DNA from: Deltaproteobacteria bacterium
Lineage (GTDB): Bacteria > Desulfobacterota > Desulfobacteria > Desulfobacterales > QNYZ01
Direction: 5' to 3'
Assembly (NCBI GenBank): GCA_003973265.1
Contig: QNYZ01000071.1
Span: 1 to 42,526 of the forward strand
Length of the DNA stretch: 42,526 nucleotides
The translations under genes were made by a program, and so were the position numbers. This document shows, one piece after another, positions 41,400-42,526 of the stretch; position 1 is the stretch's first letter; each line of letters opens with the position of its first letter. The notes under the pieces were generated by a model. It was not told the DNA's origin. It did not search any database and was given only the letters and a program-made list of their open reading frames with translations.

Positions 41400-41695
41400 T
41401 TCTGATCCTCCGCAAAGCAGGCCAGCGCTTTTTTTAAGATGCCGCGCGCCTCGATGACGCGTTCCAGTTTACGTTTGACCTGACCTGGTTCCTCATCCGG
41501 CGCTTTCAGCCGGTCTTTGCCGGGCAATGCGTTTTGAGGGTCGTCGGCAAGCTGCTCGCCCCAGCGGCACAGAAGGCTGTATTCGACCCCAAGATTACGG
41601 GAGGTCTCGGCAATGCCATAGCTTTTTTCAGCGATCAGACGCACGGCCTTCCGTTTAAATACACGGCCGCGGGTTTTTCGTTTTTTTTCTGACAT
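41396..41695 (-). CDS. IS3-family OrfA transposase subunit
   Basis: 99 residues. N-terminal helix-turn-helix (VFKRKAVRLIAEKSYGIAET, SRNLGVEYSLLCRWGEQL) and C-terminal leucine-zipper-like helix (EPGQVKRKLERVIEARGILK). AGGAGGTG precedes the ATG. Its stop TGA overlaps the ATG of OrfB (ATGA), the normal IS3 arrangement. Confidence 0.9.
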   Translation of the reverse strand: MSEKKRKTRGRVFKRKAVRLIAEKSYGIAETSRNLGVEYSLLCRWGEQLADDPQNALPGKDRLKAPDEEPGQVKRKLERVIEARGILKKALACFAEDQK

Positions 41696-41772
41696 TCGGA
41701 CACCTCCTTATACCCATATCCATCGGGCTTTTCCTGGTATCCACGAAAACGGGGTAACCGCCAACAAGCTGA

Positions 41773-42526
41773 TCATTGCCTCTTTAGCGTAGCGTGCCTT
41801 TTCCCCTGGTATGGGTGTACAGCTTTAACATTTTTCGTCGAATGGAGTGAAAGTAAGGCATAGACAAGCGCTGAACGACGCCCATTAACAGGTTGTCCTT
41901 TTTGTGCCTGATAACACATTAAGGCCTGTGAGCTACGATCACCCCATTTACCATCCGTTGAGCCGGGATCATAACCGGCTTGTGTCAATGCACTTTGCAG
42001 TGCTTTAGCTTGATCATGGGGCGAAAGGGATTTATACTCATCCAGTTTTTTTCTAAACCGTTGCGGATCTGTCCAGCCGGCTTCAATACAAGATCGAGAA
42101 TTAATACCAAAATATCGTGAAAGATGTACCATTACCGCTGATTCTGCAATGCGCCGTTGTGAGAATTGTGGGCCTTCATTAAAACTATTGGAAACATCTA
42201 TCTCGAAAAAATCCTTACTGCCCTCAATCCTCAATAATGATTTATTGTGATTATGGCCAATGTCCAGGCTGATTGCGGATGCATATAATACCCGCCCGTT
42301 TACCGCAGAAACAAAATCACCGGCTATCACATCGAATTCCCGGGTAGATCCGATATCGAGATGAAAGTCGCCAAATTCCGCTTCCAGTCCGCCGCCAATT
42401 TTCTTCACATTTTTGTCATCTTGGGTCCATGCACCAGAAAATACGAGATAGTTAGATCCTCCATCTGGTTTCACGATTTTATTGGTTGTTGTATGAACCC
42501 GGTTTGTTCCAAGTTTACTGATGGCC
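41773..42526 (-). CDS. Protein with C-terminal peptidoglycan-binding domain (N-terminus beyond window)
   Basis: The frame is open to the right edge (ISKLGTNRVHTTTNKIV precedes the GTG at 42474), so the gene starts outside. The visible upstream part (FSGAWTQDDKNVKKIGGGLE, FDVIAGDFVSAVNGRVLYA) resembles the beta-rich domain of CsgG/HfaB-like outer-membrane proteins. The C-terminus is a PG_binding_1-type repeat (QSALTQAGYDPGSTDGKWGD, RSSQALMCYQ). Likely an envelope protein anchored to peptidoglycan. Only the binding domain is confident. Confidence 0.55.
   Translation of the reverse strand, partial: AISKLGTNRVHTTTNKIVKPDGGSNYLVFSGAWTQDDKNVKKIGGGLEAEFGDFHLDIGSTREFDVIAGDFVSAVNGRVLYASAISLDIGHNHNKSLLRIEGSKDFFEIDVSNSFNEGPQFSQRRIAESAVMVHLSRYFGINSRSCIEAGWTDPQRFRKKLDEYKSLSPHDQAKALQSALTQAGYDPGSTDGKWGDRSSQALMCYQAQKGQPVNGRRSALVYALLSLHSTKNVKAVHPYQGKRHATLKRQ

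Larger units (their letters stand above)
41151..41760 (-). mobile_element. Truncated IS3-family insertion sequence
   Basis: orfA is complete and orfB keeps only its first about 83 codons, so the element is cut at one end (near 41151). The intact end is upstream of orfA, around 41760. Both genes overlap by 4 bp as in IS3 elements. Confidence 0.75.

Overview
The window looks like a chromosomal segment of a strictly anaerobic Desulfobacterota bacterium, plausibly a Desulfosarcina/Desulfobacteraceae-type sulfate reducer. This is inferred from gene content only: a CooC-type CODH maturation ATPase, rubrerythrin plus a ferritin-like protein, a single-cluster ferredoxin, a TAXI-TRAP transporter, cobamide genes and a selenoprotein of the glycine/D-proline reductase family. 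The left 29 kb is mostly ordinary chromosome. The right 13 kb (about 29.5-42.5 kb) is accessory DNA full of insertion-sequence remnants, decayed genes and patches of differing base composition.

Layout. 1-1.1 kb: the classical tRNA-Thr(UGU)-Tyr(GUA)-Gly(UCC)-Thr(GGU)-tuf operon on the minus strand with a readable sigma-70 promoter. 1.3-9.8 kb: mltD with three LysM repeats, cooC behind a perfect 28-bp tandem repeat, a U32 family protein, a YigI-type thioesterase, a divergent HxlR regulator/flavodoxin pair, rubrerythrin and ferredoxin flanked by two 9-nt G/T-rich minisatellites, and a TerB-fold protein. 10-14.8 kb: an uncharacterised protein, a translationally coupled ribbon-helix-helix/coiled-coil pair with its own promoter and dyad, a 7TM-PAS histidine kinase behind a near-consensus promoter, a phosphoribosyltransferase and a small lipoprotein. 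14.9-20.4 kb: a TAXI-TRAP transporter operon, an M23 peptidase, a QueG-like Fe-S protein and a Nudix hydrolase. 20.4-29.3 kb: gene debris and a 20-bp perfect inverted repeat, pyrD, ferritin-like and chalcone-isomerase-like proteins, the cobamide pair cbiB-cbiR, a broken patatin gene, a UbiA prenyltransferase, a FixH-like/SafE-like pair and a KAS III enzyme.

Accessory region. An SLC13 transporter gene has lost its middle. A transposase-start fragment follows, then a STAS/SpoIIAA-like gene downstream of a nucleotidyl-cyclase-like gene, an internally deleted IS1634-type element with 19-bp inverted ends, and a selenoprotein whose UGA codon splits it into two ORFs under standard translation. After these come a 41-residue zinc ribbon, a Crp/Fnr regulator, decayed small ORFs and a truncated alpha/beta hydrolase. 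The end holds a four-gene cluster: S8 protease with an Asp30 tract, ECF sigma factor, membrane anti-sigma factor and alpha/alpha-toroid protein. An IS3 remnant cuts the cluster, and beyond it lies a partial protein with a peptidoglycan-binding domain.

The most notable points are the unannotatable-by-default selenoprotein (U-x-x-C at residues 155-158, with a fitting bacterial SECIS hairpin), the protease/sigma/anti-sigma/toroid cluster, the cyclase-like gene, and repeated cases of genes broken by a single base in a short homopolymer. The last could be real decay, slippage or sequencing error. No CRISPR array, rRNA or complete prophage was seen.
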